Part shown: piece by piece, positions 17,446 to 26,870 of the stretch
How the letters are laid out: the number at the start of each line of letters is the position of its first letter
Numbering within the stretch: position 1 is the first letter of the stretch
NCBI GenBank assembly: GCA_029263475.1
Contig: JAJCXK010000051.1
Span: 1 to 57,959 of the forward strand
DNA length: 57,959 nucleotides
DNA from: Candidatus Nitrosopumilus sp.
Lineage (GTDB): Archaea; Thermoproteota; Nitrososphaeria; Nitrososphaerales; Nitrosopumilaceae
Reading direction: 5' to 3'
Notes under the pieces: model-generated
Databases searched by the model: none
The model's input: only the letters and a program-made list of their open reading frames with translations
What the model was told of the DNA's origin: nothing
Position numbers and translations under genes: made by a program

Positions 17446-18465
17446 ATGAAATATTTTGTATTTTTCTTGGTTTTAATTGGAATTACGTTTAGTATTGTTC
17501 CTCAAATACATGCACAATTAGATGATAAATCAGATCCAGATCTCATCTTTGGGAATTTTGGAGCAATCCATTGGATGGATAGAATGTATCACATCACAGA
17601 CCCCGGAACAGTAAGAGTGATTGATTCTGATATGAACTTGGATTCAAATAAAGTGGACAGTTTTGATGTTGACGTATGGTCAAAATCAGATGCCAAAGGA
17701 ATCACACTTGCCATAACTGAGACAGGAACTGCGACAGGGATCTTTGAAGGTACAGTATTTTTTACCACTGCCGAAGAGTCATCAGGGCACAAACTCAGGG
17801 TTGCAGAAGGGGACTGGGTAACTGTAAAATACAAAGACAATACGCTGCCATTCTCGTACACACTTGCAAGCAGTCTTGACATTTCCAGTAATTCTAAGAT
17901 AAAGATAACACAGCTGCCACCACTGAAGCAGCACGAATCAAACGTACCACTTGAGCGAATTCAGTGTAACAGGGAACTGGTATTGGTGCAAAAGGAAGGC
18001 AGTGGCAATCCTGCATGTGTCAAATTCGAATCCATTCCAAGACTGATTGAACGCGGATGGATTCAGGAAAAATCTTTGTTTGATCCAAAAATTATGGTTG
18101 AAGACATTCTGATGCAGTATGATGAATCTTATTCCAAGGCAACACTTGCCATCTCACTTGAAGTGGTCAATCCAAACAATGTGACGGTCACCATTGATGG
18201 CGTAAATGTTGTTTTGGGACGGCATGACATCCATTTCAAAAACGAGATGGACTCCAGCAAGTTAGACATTCCTGCGTATTCTTCAAAATCACTTGATGTC
18301 AGTTTTGAGTTTGCTGTGGACAGGTACTTTAACTCCTCAGTCATTTCTGACATGTCAGAGGGAAAACCTGGATTCAATGCACATGGGACAGTTGGCTTTG
18401 ATTCTGAACGTGGAGTCTTGGAAGTTGGCTTTGACATATTTGGTACGGAGTTCATGAGAACCTAG
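17446..18465 (+). CDS. Secreted protein with C-terminal-type Cys/PES/ERGW motif and LEA-like domain
   Basis: The 339-residue protein has a signal peptide (1-23, ending HAQ). Its N-terminal domain has SDMNLDSNKVDSFDVDVWS and GTATGIFEGTVFFTT, a pattern widely repeated in thaumarchaeal surface proteins. The shared motif VPLERIQCNRELVLVQ...NPACVKFESIPRLIERGWIQEK follows, then a domain with alternating beta strands (LAISLEVVNPNNVTVTIDGVNVVL) like a Late-Embryogenesis-Abundant type 2/WHy fold. Probably an envelope protein. A solo hairpin-element arm lies at 17387-17400, 46 bases before the ATG. Confidence 0.7.
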   Translation: MKYFVFFLVLIGITFSIVPQIHAQLDDKSDPDLIFGNFGAIHWMDRMYHITDPGTVRVIDSDMNLDSNKVDSFDVDVWSKSDAKGITLAITETGTATGIFEGTVFFTTAEESSGHKLRVAEGDWVTVKYKDNTLPFSYTLASSLDISSNSKIKITQLPPLKQHESNVPLERIQCNRELVLVQKEGSGNPACVKFESIPRLIERGWIQEKSLFDPKIMVEDILMQYDESYSKATLAISLEVVNPNNVTVTIDGVNVVLGRHDIHFKNEMDSSKLDIPAYSSKSLDVSFEFAVDRYFNSSVISDMSEGKPGFNAHGTVGFDSERGVLEVGFDIFGTEFMRT

Positions 18466-18504
18466 CGCTAGAATCATCAGGGTTCTGGACTTGAACTTCA
18501 GAGC

Positions 18505-19203
18505 ATGACATTTAACTCCGTTCAATCAAATGAACATATCCTGAATACAGTAAACACTTTGTTTGTAATCAGTGCAATCATGGTGCCTTTGCTGCTGGTT
18601 TCGGTAAACTATTCTGCAATCGAAGATTTCTACAAATTCTCTGTTCCGCTAAACAGTCTGGAACTAAGCAAAGATTTTCAAGATACCCCTGAACAGTTTG
18701 AGAGGACAAAATACCTAAAGGATTCCACCTGTTTTACGACTCCATCCATGAATGAGTTTTGTTATGAGAAACCAATTATTCGTGATGGGGCAACCACATC
18801 TTGGTTGGTTGGTAATGCTGTTGGTTTTGATGGGGGTGAAGTACACTTTGACAAGGTAAATCCTGGAACATCATATTTCACGATGCAAAACATCAAAGAG
18901 ATAGAAGATGATTCGGCTTTGATAACTTTTGGAGACCGAGATGGCAAAGTGACCGGTTCCTTTTTTACATCTTCGGAAGATTTTGAATTTACCACAACTG
19001 TGAACAAATTTGATAGATTTGTATCTCATTGTAATGATGAGGACGGTACAAACGTCCTTGTTATTCAATATCTTGGCATTCAAAGAGTTGATGATGTGGA
19101 TTTTTTTGTGACATGGCACATATCGGCGGATTTAGAAAACCCCATTGCTTGTGAATATCCTGAAATCATCCAACATAGCATGGGTCATGACTTTGGAATA
19201 TGA
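18505..19203 (+). CDS. Secreted protein, paralog B of the CFTTPSMNEFCY family
   Basis: The 232-residue protein has a hydrophobic anchor (about 22-40) and a full-length match to the product of 13752-14330: CFTTPSMNEFCYEKP, GGEVHFDKVNPGTSYF, ITFGDRDGKVTGS, FDRFVSHCNDEDGTNV, FFVTWHISADLENPIACEYPEIIQHSM, FGI. It has a longer N-terminus, and the ATG at 18505 leaves about 20 residues before the helix, so it may be membrane anchored rather than cleaved. Function unknown. Confidence 0.75.
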   Translation: MTFNSVQSNEHILNTVNTLFVISAIMVPLLLVSVNYSAIEDFYKFSVPLNSLELSKDFQDTPEQFERTKYLKDSTCFTTPSMNEFCYEKPIIRDGATTSWLVGNAVGFDGGEVHFDKVNPGTSYFTMQNIKEIEDDSALITFGDRDGKVTGSFFTSSEDFEFTTTVNKFDRFVSHCNDEDGTNVLVIQYLGIQRVDDVDFFVTWHISADLENPIACEYPEIIQHSMGHDFGI

Positions 19204-19337
19204 TTTCACATTATGTTTATCAGAATGGATAAAAAACTTCATTTCCATGTGGGTCTAAAAATGAATTATAATACTGATTTTGTTTGTAATCAAGAATAAC
19301 AATTTTTTTTAATTGCCAACTGCAATAGAGAGTACCA

Positions 19338-19610
19338 ATGTCTTCTTTCAGCAACCCTTCCACACGAATCCGTAGCAATTTTTGGTATCTTCTGCCTATT
19401 TTTGGAGGGATTGCTGGGGGTTTGATTTCATGGTTTGCAATAAGATATGATGATTCAAGAAAGGCCAGAAACTGTCTTCTTTTAGGAATTGCTCTTACTG
19501 CAATTCCAATCATCCTGGGAGCAATACAGGCTGTGATGTTCAGCACCTCAGAACCATATCCAATAAGAATGATTGACCCTTACAATCCCCCTATAGTCTG
19601 GGTGGATTAG
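19338..19610 (+). CDS. Small two-helix membrane protein
   Basis: The 90-residue protein has NFWYLLPIFGGIAGGLISWFAI, then the loop RYDDSRKARNCLLLG and a second helix (to about 66). This layout is a familiar small integral membrane protein of Nitrosopumilales. Tail PYNPPIVWVD. No function is known. Confidence 0.65.
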   Translation: MSSFSNPSTRIRSNFWYLLPIFGGIAGGLISWFAIRYDDSRKARNCLLLGIALTAIPIILGAIQAVMFSTSEPYPIRMIDPYNPPIVWVD

Positions 19611-19827
19611 CTTTCTATCTAGCTATTTACATTGCAAATTTCAGTTATTCTTTTTATTCCATATGAAATGATTACTAAAATGGTTCAACCCTTACCGGGT
19701 TTGAATTTGTGTCTAAATTTATTTTGATTATGTTTCCCAAAATGTATCCGATATATTCATTTCTTACGAAAATCATATGATACAAATTATACGACAGACT
19801 TAAAAGATAAAATCCAAACGTTTCTGA

Positions 19828-19920
19828 ATGAGCAAAATTAAAATGAATTCAAAATTATTTTTATTTGCAATGACAAGTTTGATTGTAATTTCTTATAACG
19901 ATGGTATGAAAAATCAATAG
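19828..19920 (+). CDS. Very short hydrophobic ORF upstream of the DPxKQ gene
   Basis: This 30-codon frame (MSKIKMNSKLFLFAMTSLIV...) ends 9 bases before the next gene and is downstream of an AT-rich promoter-like stretch. It resembles a truncated signal peptide. Could be a leader, a remnant or chance. Confidence 0.25.
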   Translation: MSKIKMNSKLFLFAMTSLIVISYNDGMKNQ

Positions 19921-19929
19921 GAGAAAATG

Positions 19930-20193
19930 ATGAATAACAAAAAAATAGTCATTCTCATTGCAATTGGAATTGTTATCATTTTGGCAATTGTTGCAATGTA
20001 CAACCAGTATTATGAAACGAAATGTTCTACTTACAGTAACTATTCTCAATATACCTCCAGTGAACTTCATTCAGATCCTAAGAAACAATTAGAAATTTGG
20101 AAAACAGAATATGGAAATTCTTGGGCAAGTGGACATTATGATGCTGAGAAAGATGAACTTACTATTTGTCATTATCTAAACATTGAGTCCTAG
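19930..20193 (+). CDS. Small membrane-anchored protein, DPxKQ family member 3
   Basis: The protein is about 87 residues (ATG at 19930, or 19927): a membrane anchor (about 7-26), then TKCSTYSNYSQY, SDPKKQLEIWKTEYGNSWASGHYDAEKDELTICHY. It shares DPxKQLE, K-x-(E/H)-Y-G-x-x-W, YDxExDxL and the final Cys with the proteins at 14598 and 14911, 5 kb away. Third member of a local family of unknown function. Confidence 0.65.
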   Translation: MNNKKIVILIAIGIVIILAIVAMYNQYYETKCSTYSNYSQYTSSELHSDPKKQLEIWKTEYGNSWASGHYDAEKDELTICHYLNIES

Positions 20194-20242
20194 TCATGAC
20201 TGAAAATTTAATCAGAAAATCCCTAAGGTCTAAGGATTAGAA

Positions 20243-20869
20243 ATGAAACGTAAATACATAATTATCGCCATAGTCATTCCAGTTGCCTTTTTTTTACTAC
20301 TAACTTCTGGTCCACATGAAAAAGAAGATGGGATTATTGGATGGCAAACTGCCTTACTACCTGAAGAATTTTATGAAGAAAAAGAATGGACTAGTGGCTT
20401 TTTACCTGACACCTATAGACGTAATGGATTAGAATTCTCGGATACTGTAAAACTTGGAGAATTATCCGCTCATACCCCTCCCACTCTCAAGGAGAAACTA
20501 GATTACCATGCTGGAGTGGTTTCAAGTATTGGTTTCAAATCCTATGGCAATCCTGACATTGATGGGATTCGTCATAATAGTATCGGCAAAGACATTGAAT
20601 TTCATATCTATAGAACAGTATGGGAAAAAAATGGTAATCAAGATACTATGCTAGTAGATATTTGGAGATATGAATCTGTTAATCATGCAACCATTTGGCA
20701 TTCACACCTTTTGGATGGAGAATACATTACATGGCAAATCAAGCCTATGCCATTAAAAGGATTTGATGACCAAGAAACTATCTACATAAAAGCATCACAT
20801 TCTGATACTTATTATTATCTCAGAGATGCCAACTGGGAAGAAAACAAACCTCCAAGACCTTTTGATTAG
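20243..20869 (+). CDS. Secreted/membrane-anchored hypothetical protein, EpsI-like
   Basis: The 208-residue protein has an N-terminal helix (about 5-22) and an extracytoplasmic domain. The pattern LDYHAGVVSSIGFKSYG, DIEFHIYRTVWEKNG and IWRYESVNHATIWHSHLLDG is faintly like EpsI/exosortase-associated proteins, but no catalytic motif is evident. Monocistronic, next to small zinc-finger and membrane proteins. Confidence 0.55.
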   Translation: MKRKYIIIAIVIPVAFFLLLTSGPHEKEDGIIGWQTALLPEEFYEEKEWTSGFLPDTYRRNGLEFSDTVKLGELSAHTPPTLKEKLDYHAGVVSSIGFKSYGNPDIDGIRHNSIGKDIEFHIYRTVWEKNGNQDTMLVDIWRYESVNHATIWHSHLLDGEYITWQIKPMPLKGFDDQETIYIKASHSDTYYYLRDANWEENKPPRPFD

Positions 20870-20951
20870 TTGCTATTTGAGACCCATAAACGACATGTAT
20901 CCACGTGTGTCTTTTTTTATACTTGATTATGATATAGTATGGTGATCAAGT

Positions 20952-21113
20952 ATGACAAAAGAAGATTCATGTCCTAGTTGCAGCATGGTTTTTTCAGACA
21001 GCATAAGACTTGAAAGACATGTGAAAAAAGCACATCCCCCTAAACGAAGAATTGAATCAAATCCGTCAGCTGATTTTAATCATGCTTACATGCCACATAG
21101 TACATTTTTGTGA
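20952..21113 (+). CDS. C2H2 zinc-finger microprotein
   Basis: The 53-residue protein contains CPSCSMVFSDSIRLERHVKKAH, a textbook C-x2-C-x12-H-x4-H zinc finger with the conserved aromatic and leucine, followed by a basic patch PPKRRIE. Single-finger proteins of this kind are common in archaea and their viruses and usually bind DNA. TATA-like ttttttatacttgattatgatatag precedes the ATG. A CCACGTG site lies at 20899. Confidence 0.7.
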   Translation: MTKEDSCPSCSMVFSDSIRLERHVKKAHPPKRRIESNPSADFNHAYMPHSTFL

Positions 21114-21166
21114 CCGGTACTAGAATCCTGGAACTTCTTCATCAGATAGATCTTAATTCAAAAATA

Positions 21167-22009
21167 TCATGTAAAATTAACCGCACAGCTACCATCTGCA
21201 TCTCTCAACTTTCTGGCCATGATAAAAGGCGTAATAACCAAAACAGGAATGGATATTGCAATTAAAATTGTCTGCAGTTCGACTAGAGCTATGGTTGCAG
21301 TAATCCCGCCTATAGTGCCCACAAAAAGAGACAGAAACGTCCCCGCACATGTTGGGCATGCAATGAATAATCCTGCAGCCGCACCTACAGTGCTTGCACC
21401 TCTTCCTTTCTTTGATATGTTAAATGCACTTAGTGCAACTGCTGCGTTTAATGCAACCAGATACGACACTGTCACCTGAAACACCAGATTGATGGGAATT
21501 ATGAGCAGACCTGTATTCTCGGTCAGGTAAACAATTGCTTTTGGCATGTATCCTGGGTTTTCATCTTCACAGCATGGGTATATCTCCCCGTGAGGAAATG
21601 ACTTTACGTTGTACATCTCTGCAAAATCAGCATCTGGCATGTATATCAGCATTCCAGAAAATAGTGAAAAAAATACGCCATAACATACAAACGTAATGGC
21701 AAATACTTTTCTTGATTTTGAACTCCATGCCGTTAGTGCAATTATGGTCAGAAGATCCCGGTCATTTCTTTTGATCTTTTCTTTGTGGAATATGTAGAGA
21801 CCATAAGAGATGGCACCAAAAGATACAAGAAGGATTGCATAAAATTGATAGGCCATTCTTTGGATTGTGTCTACTACTGATGGGACTATTAATTCTGGAT
21901 CTTGAAACCTATGGAAAATCCAAAACAGTATAGCAATACTGACAAAACCCAAAACAATCAAAGGAATCCCTCTCCGATTCATGTTGGCGTGAGTTTGAGT
22001 TTTTTCCAA
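21167..22009 (-). CDS. Polytopic membrane protein with CPTCAG motif
   Basis: The 280-residue protein has about six membrane helices (near 14-33, 47-70, 96-118, 165-185, 210-230, 240-262). Between helices 1 and 4 lies an outside loop with PCCEDENPGY. Late in the protein comes LFIACPTCAGTFLSLFVGTIGG, a CxxC within a membrane-adjacent segment. The paired cysteines suggest metal or thiol chemistry. The family is seen in thaumarchaea, but I cannot name a function. Monocistronic. Confidence 0.7.
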   Translation of the reverse strand: MEKTQTHANMNRRGIPLIVLGFVSIAILFWIFHRFQDPELIVPSVVDTIQRMAYQFYAILLVSFGAISYGLYIFHKEKIKRNDRDLLTIIALTAWSSKSRKVFAITFVCYGVFFSLFSGMLIYMPDADFAEMYNVKSFPHGEIYPCCEDENPGYMPKAIVYLTENTGLLIIPINLVFQVTVSYLVALNAAVALSAFNISKKGRGASTVGAAAGLFIACPTCAGTFLSLFVGTIGGITATIALVELQTILIAISIPVLVITPFIMARKLRDADGSCAVNFT

Positions 22010-22106
22010 GATAGTATAGATGAATTTTGTATGGGATTAAATTTTATCTGTTAATTATTGAGTTTTTTACAAATTCTTCTTGATCTTATCCAAATAATTT
22101 TTTGAC

Positions 22107-22202
22107 TTACACGTGGGTATTGAAATACCCCTCTAAACTATATCCCCCAACACATTGTGCTGGGGATATAGTTAAGAGGTAAAAAAGAATACCCACGTGT
22201 AA
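22107..22202. repeat. Palindromic hairpin element, copy 2 (intact)
   Basis: The outer perfect 14-bp inverted repeat ttacacgtgggtat / atacccacgtgtaa (22107-22120 and 22189-22202) encloses the same inner hairpin as copy 1: aactatatcccc / ggggatatagtt with the loop region caacacattgtgct. Spacer sequences differ from copy 1, while the arms differ from copy 1 in matched pairs (c-g versus a-t). The 22203-22459 remainder is AT-rich with no gene. Confidence 0.75.
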
Positions 22203-22459
22203 TTAAAAAAATATTTTTAGTAAATAGTTTAGTTAATTCTTGAATGATGATCAAAAATAATTTTTTAAAAAAAATACTGGCAGATATTTGATGTAAAATA
22301 ATTTCAAACAAATCTATTGAGAGGCTTTTTTTGATTGGTTAAATTCCCCAGGCCTTGATGATGTTAAACTATTAGTTTGATACCTTAATTTGAAATTTTA
22401 ACAGGATCTTTTCTAATCCATTAAAATTTCTCTAGATGTTCAGAATAAAAGGTTTCAAA

Positions 22460-22861
22460 TTATTGTTGATTGGAATCCAATTGCCCTTGATCAAATGATT
22501 TTGGAAGTAAATCTATCAAAGGATAACTTTGTTCATCATGATTAACAAAAACATCCATCTTGGGATTGAATTCTGCTAGCACTTGTCTACATGCCCCACA
22601 AGGATAAATTGCTTCATCTGATGATGCAGATATTGCAATTGCAACAAAGTCAACATGTCCTTCTGAAACAGCTTTGAATACAGCTACTCGCTCTGCACAA
22701 ATTGTCATTCCATAGGATACATTTTCTATGTTACAACCAGTAAAAATTTTTCCATCTTTGGTTAAGAGCGCCGCACCTACTTTGAATTTAGAATATGGAG
22801 AATATGCCTTTTCTTGAACAATTTTTGCTTTTTTTATTAACAATTCTTTATTTTCGGTCAT
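22460..22861 (-). CDS. cdd: Cytidine deaminase
   Basis: The 133-residue homotetramer-type cytidine deaminase converts cytidine or deoxycytidine to uridine in pyrimidine salvage. Visible: YSPYSKFKVGAALLTKDG, the substrate loop GCNIENVSYG, the zinc/proton-transfer motif TICAERVAVF (Cys ligand and catalytic Glu) and PCGACRQVL with the other two Cys ligands. Length is normal. The last 15 residues (SFDQGQLDSNQQ) are a divergent tail. It is separate from the rad50 gene, which it follows at 68 bases on the same strand. Confidence 0.93.
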   Translation of the reverse strand: MTENKELLIKKAKIVQEKAYSPYSKFKVGAALLTKDGKIFTGCNIENVSYGMTICAERVAVFKAVSEGHVDFVAIAISASSDEAIYPCGACRQVLAEFNPKMDVFVNHDEQSYPLIDLLPKSFDQGQLDSNQQ

Positions 22862-22929
22862 TTTTATTGTAAGTAAGTATCCGTATTATACATTATTCAG
22901 AATATGATTTTATTATATCATAATTAAGT

Positions 22930-25359
22930 CTAAGAATTATAAATTTTTGAGATTTTCGACAATCCATTTTCTTTTGTAACATGGTATACATTTTGGGCAT
23001 AATCTTCTAATTCTTTTTCATGAGATACTAGAATAATTTGTTCAGATTTTAGTTCATTCAAAATACTTCTAACTTTTACTAATTGGGATTTACTGAATCC
23101 ATAAGTGGGTTCATCTAAGATTAAAAGATTTGATTTTAAACTTTCAGTTTCTTTTCTTATCAAACTATTTAGAGTCAATCTATAAGCCAAAGCAACACTT
23201 GTTTTTTCACCCCCGCTAAGATGTTCAATATCTATTTCATATCCATCTTGTTCTACAATAGGCGTGAAGTTTTCATCTATTCTAGATTCTTTTGATGGAT
23301 CATCTATTAACATTGAATACCAATTTTGGTATATGTTATCAAAATCTTGTTGTAGAAATCGCATTACCTCAATTTCCATGTTTTCTACTACAGGAATAAA
23401 AAAATCTTTTATCCATTTGTAGTAATCATTGCATTTGTCAAATTCTTCCTTAGCTATTTTTGATTCTTCAAGTTCATTTTTAATTCCATTTAATTTTTCT
23501 CCCATGTCTATTTTTTTTGTATTTAAAGAAGCAATTATTTTATTTTTTTCAAGAATATTGATATTATTTTCTTTTATTGAACCAGTTTCCAATCTAATCC
23601 TAGTTTCAATTTCTTGTAAAGATTGAATTTGTTTAAATATTATTTTTTGATTTATTTTAGATTCCTTAATTTTTTTATTTAAAACACGTATTTCATTTTC
23701 TAAATTTTCTATAAATATCCTATTTTGTAGATTTTCATCTGTTAATCTAGTCACAATATTCCTTGTTTTGATAAATTCTTGTAATTTTGTACTCAAATTC
23801 AAATAATAATTAATTGGATCTTTATTCTGATTTTCTTTTTGAGGTGTGGAGAATTTTTGTTTTAATTTGGTATTTTGAGTTTTGTATATCTCTATTTTTT
23901 TAATAAATTGTAAATATTCTTTTAATATTGGAATATGATCTTTTAAAACAGATATGGATTTTTCCAGTATTTGATTTTTTTTCATTATTTTGTTTAATTC
24001 ATTTTCGTTAATTCTGATTTTTGGAATCAAACTATGTAATTTTGTCTCTTGTTCTTTTAGTGAATATTCACGTAATTCTTCAATTTTTTGAACATATTTT
24101 TTATCCACAACTTGTTCACATATTGGGCATGTTTTAGATAACTTTGAAAATTTCTCAATACTTTGTTTGATTTCTTTAATTTTAAACTGAGATTCAATTT
24201 CATTTTTTTTAAATTGATTAGTCTCTTGTTCTTTATTCTTTTTTTGATTTTTATTAATTCTTAACTCATTTTCTAATTTTTTTAGTTCTGTTTTTAATTC
24301 AATATTAGTTAGATCCATATTTTTCCCCAATTGTTTTTCACAAGAATTAATTTTTTCAGATAATTTCGTTATATTCATATTCATTACTGCAAATATTGTT
24401 TCCGTTTTTCTGAGCTCTTTTATTTTATTGTTGATCTTTACAGATGTTAAATTGGTTGGTTTTTTTATTGATTTATGTTGAATGATTATTTTTTGATTTT
24501 CACTAAATTTTTTTTCAAGTATTTTTAATTTATTCTTTTTTTGATTATTTTCATTTTCATATACATGAATAGTTTTATTTGTCTGGTCATATGTTCCATT
24601 GATTTTAATCAATTGTTTTTCTTCATTTTTTAATGCAGATATCTTATTTTCTAAATTAGTTTGTTTTTCACCTAACTCATTTAGTTCATTTTTTGATTGA
24701 CTTATTTGTTTTTGATTTTGTGCTATTTCTTTTTGGATTTTAAAATAATTTCCATCAAGTTGAATTAATTTTTTTGATGGTAATTCAAATCGTGCAGATA
24801 TTTTATCAATTGCTGTAGCAATATTTGAAGAATTTTCAATTGCAATTTTATATCCTTCAATATCAAATGCTTTTCGAATAGTTTCTAATCGTCGTTCAAC
24901 ATCCGATAAAATTACCTTCATTTGTTCTTGTGGGGTGTAAATTGCATATCGATAAATTCTACTAGTGGATCTAGTATCTCCAGGCTCATTAAATCGTAAA
25001 ATTTGAATAATTCTTTTTTTTAATTCTGTTGACGAGAGATTTTCTTTTGATTTTCCATTTTTTATATATCCTGTTTTTTGACTAACTGTTCCTTTTACTC
25101 TTTTTAATTTTCTACATATTTCGTATTTTTGTTCATCAATTTCAAATTCTAAAATTACCTTGCCTTCATTTTGCTTTGAAGTTAATAATGAATTGCCTTT
25201 TTGATCTCCTAATCCAAATAAAGCAAATTCTATAGCCATTAGTATGGATGATTTACCAGAACCCATATCTCCTTCAAACAAGGTAATCCCTCTTGGAATA
25301 TCGATTTTTTCTTTTACGTAACTTCGAATATTTTCTAGTTCTAATGATTGTAAAATCAG
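22930..25359 (-). CDS. rad50: DNA double-strand break repair ATPase Rad50
   Basis: The ABC-type ATPase works with Mre11 in end resection. Recognised: Walker A GDMGSGKSS, Q-loop region YTPQEQMK, long coiled coils interrupted by the zinc hook CPIC (near 390), signature LSGGEKTSVALAYRL, Walker B LLILDEPTYGFS and the His switch VSHEKELE. The conserved N-terminal strand LILQSLELENIRSYVKEKIDI lies upstream of the first standard start (TTG 25281). It can only be included by starting at a CTG (25359) overlapping the mre11 stop, giving 809 residues. A weak or mutated start is therefore likely. Very AT-rich (Lys/Asn/Ile-rich coils). Confidence 0.88.
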   Translation of the reverse strand: MILQSLELENIRSYVKEKIDIPRGITLFEGDMGSGKSSILMAIEFALFGLGDQKGNSLLTSKQNEGKVILEFEIDEQKYEICRKLKRVKGTVSQKTGYIKNGKSKENLSSTELKKRIIQILRFNEPGDTRSTSRIYRYAIYTPQEQMKVILSDVERRLETIRKAFDIEGYKIAIENSSNIATAIDKISARFELPSKKLIQLDGNYFKIQKEIAQNQKQISQSKNELNELGEKQTNLENKISALKNEEKQLIKINGTYDQTNKTIHVYENENNQKKNKLKILEKKFSENQKIIIQHKSIKKPTNLTSVKINNKIKELRKTETIFAVMNMNITKLSEKINSCEKQLGKNMDLTNIELKTELKKLENELRINKNQKKNKEQETNQFKKNEIESQFKIKEIKQSIEKFSKLSKTCPICEQVVDKKYVQKIEELREYSLKEQETKLHSLIPKIRINENELNKIMKKNQILEKSISVLKDHIPILKEYLQFIKKIEIYKTQNTKLKQKFSTPQKENQNKDPINYYLNLSTKLQEFIKTRNIVTRLTDENLQNRIFIENLENEIRVLNKKIKESKINQKIIFKQIQSLQEIETRIRLETGSIKENNINILEKNKIIASLNTKKIDMGEKLNGIKNELEESKIAKEEFDKCNDYYKWIKDFFIPVVENMEIEVMRFLQQDFDNIYQNWYSMLIDDPSKESRIDENFTPIVEQDGYEIDIEHLSGGEKTSVALAYRLTLNSLIRKETESLKSNLLILDEPTYGFSKSQLVKVRSILNELKSEQIILVSHEKELEDYAQNVYHVTKENGLSKISKIYNS

Positions 25360-26608
25360 ATTTCTTCACTAATTCCCATCAAGTGTAAAGTAGTTTCTTT
25401 GATTCGTTTTTGATAATCTGATTTTTTTTCATTGATTGCCATTGGTTGTCTAAGATCTCTCAACACCCCATGCGCAAATTTTATTCCTTCTTCATTTTGT
25501 AATTCCATTCTGTTATTTTTTAAATTTTTAATATTTTTTTCAAAAACATTTTTTTCTATGTCTTCTTTCTTTTGACCTGTAATTGGAATTATTTTGTATT
25601 GTTTGGATGTTAAATATTGTCTATGAATCTTTACCTCCATTGAATTTTTTTCAAATAATTTTTCTTTTATCGTAGCAAAATCGATTTCACTTGTTTTTCC
25701 TGATTTTAATTCTCCGTGAACTTTTAAGATTACAATTTTATCCTTTGGTTCAATTTTTGATATTTTTTTCAAAATTTCTAAATTAATTACACTTGGTGAT
25801 TTACCATTTGCGTTAATATCAATAAACTCATATTTTACAGTGTTAATTTCAATAAAATGTATATTTTTAATTTTTTCATCAAACTCTACAATCACAAATC
25901 CTCTCTTTGCCCCATTTGCATTTTCTTCTAAATCTTTATGATAACCTGCAAAAGGAGTTCCGGGATAGCAAATTATTCCATGTTCATCCCTCTTGTTTTG
26001 AGAAAAAGTATGAACGTGACCCCCTGCATAATAATCAAATCCTGAAGGAAGTAATGCTAAAGGTATAGATCCATTTCATCTCCTGATTGTATGTTTATTT
26101 CATCAATCCCGGTGTGAAATAAGAAAATTTTGAAGGCTTCGGAATTTAATTTTGGTAATTTGAGATTTTCAAAATATATTCTATCTATTCCAGTAGTTCT
26201 ACCAGATATGCCAACCAATTTTGTATTTGTTTCTAAATTTTCTATCCATTCAAGTTGAACTTTATCATCTTTATTCAGATCATCTTTTGTGACTTTGATA
26301 AAATATCCAACATCGGATAAAAGATCTATAACAGAAGATGCAATTGGACTAAAATCATGACTGCCATAAACAACATAAATTGGGATTTTTGCATCGTACA
26401 CCTCTTTAAATTTTCTAAAAGCGTATCTCTGTATTCTCATGTCCGGTAAATTCCTATGAAATAAATCCCCTGTGATTAAAATGAAATCAACTTTTTTTGC
26501 AATACAGGAATCTATTATCTTTTCAAAAATTTGTTGTTCAACTTTTTGTAAATTTGATTGTTGTTGAAATCCAAGATGAATGTCGGATATATGTGCAAAT
26601 TGATACAT
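25356..26608 (-). pseudogene. mre11: mre11 nuclease gene with a one-base frameshift
   Basis: The N-terminal part starts at ATG 26608 (MYQFAHISDIHLGF) and has the phosphoesterase motifs SDIHLG, GDLFH, GSHD and FHTGIDE, but stops at 26057. The frame then shifts by one base: ...IPLALLPSGFDYYAGGHVHTFSQNKRDEHGIICYPGTPFAGYHKDLEENANGAKRGFVIVEF leads straight into the C-terminal part ending at 25356. Joining needs one T restored in gatct near 26068 (D-S-I-P). All five motifs are then present, so this is a recent frameshift or a sequencing error. It overlaps rad50 downstream as in a normal mre11-rad50 operon. Confidence 0.85.
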
Positions 26609-26870
26609 GATGTAAGTTGTGGACAATATTGTGATATAAACACAACAATAATTTGGAAAACATGAACCTAATATCACATAATTGTATTCCGGGGTAATAT
26701 CATAATACTCTAGCAATATTACTTAGTTTGCTTAGATCTTAAGATTGGGAGATAAAATGATCGAAAAGAGAAAATATGTTGCGTTACAAAAAATTATGTT
26801 AAGATCTAAAATGATTTCTAAAAACATTATATGCATTAATCATTTTACAGGTATGAAGTAGGAAATAATA

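Noticed and set aside
25356..26716. Programmed frameshift in mre11
   Set aside because: No slippery heptamer or pausing structure is evident at the junction; mutation or sequencing error is simpler.
26758..26862. 34-codon ORF MIEKRKYVALQK before the YwgA-like gene
   Set aside because: No motif, no conservation evidence and a poor upstream context; likely chance.
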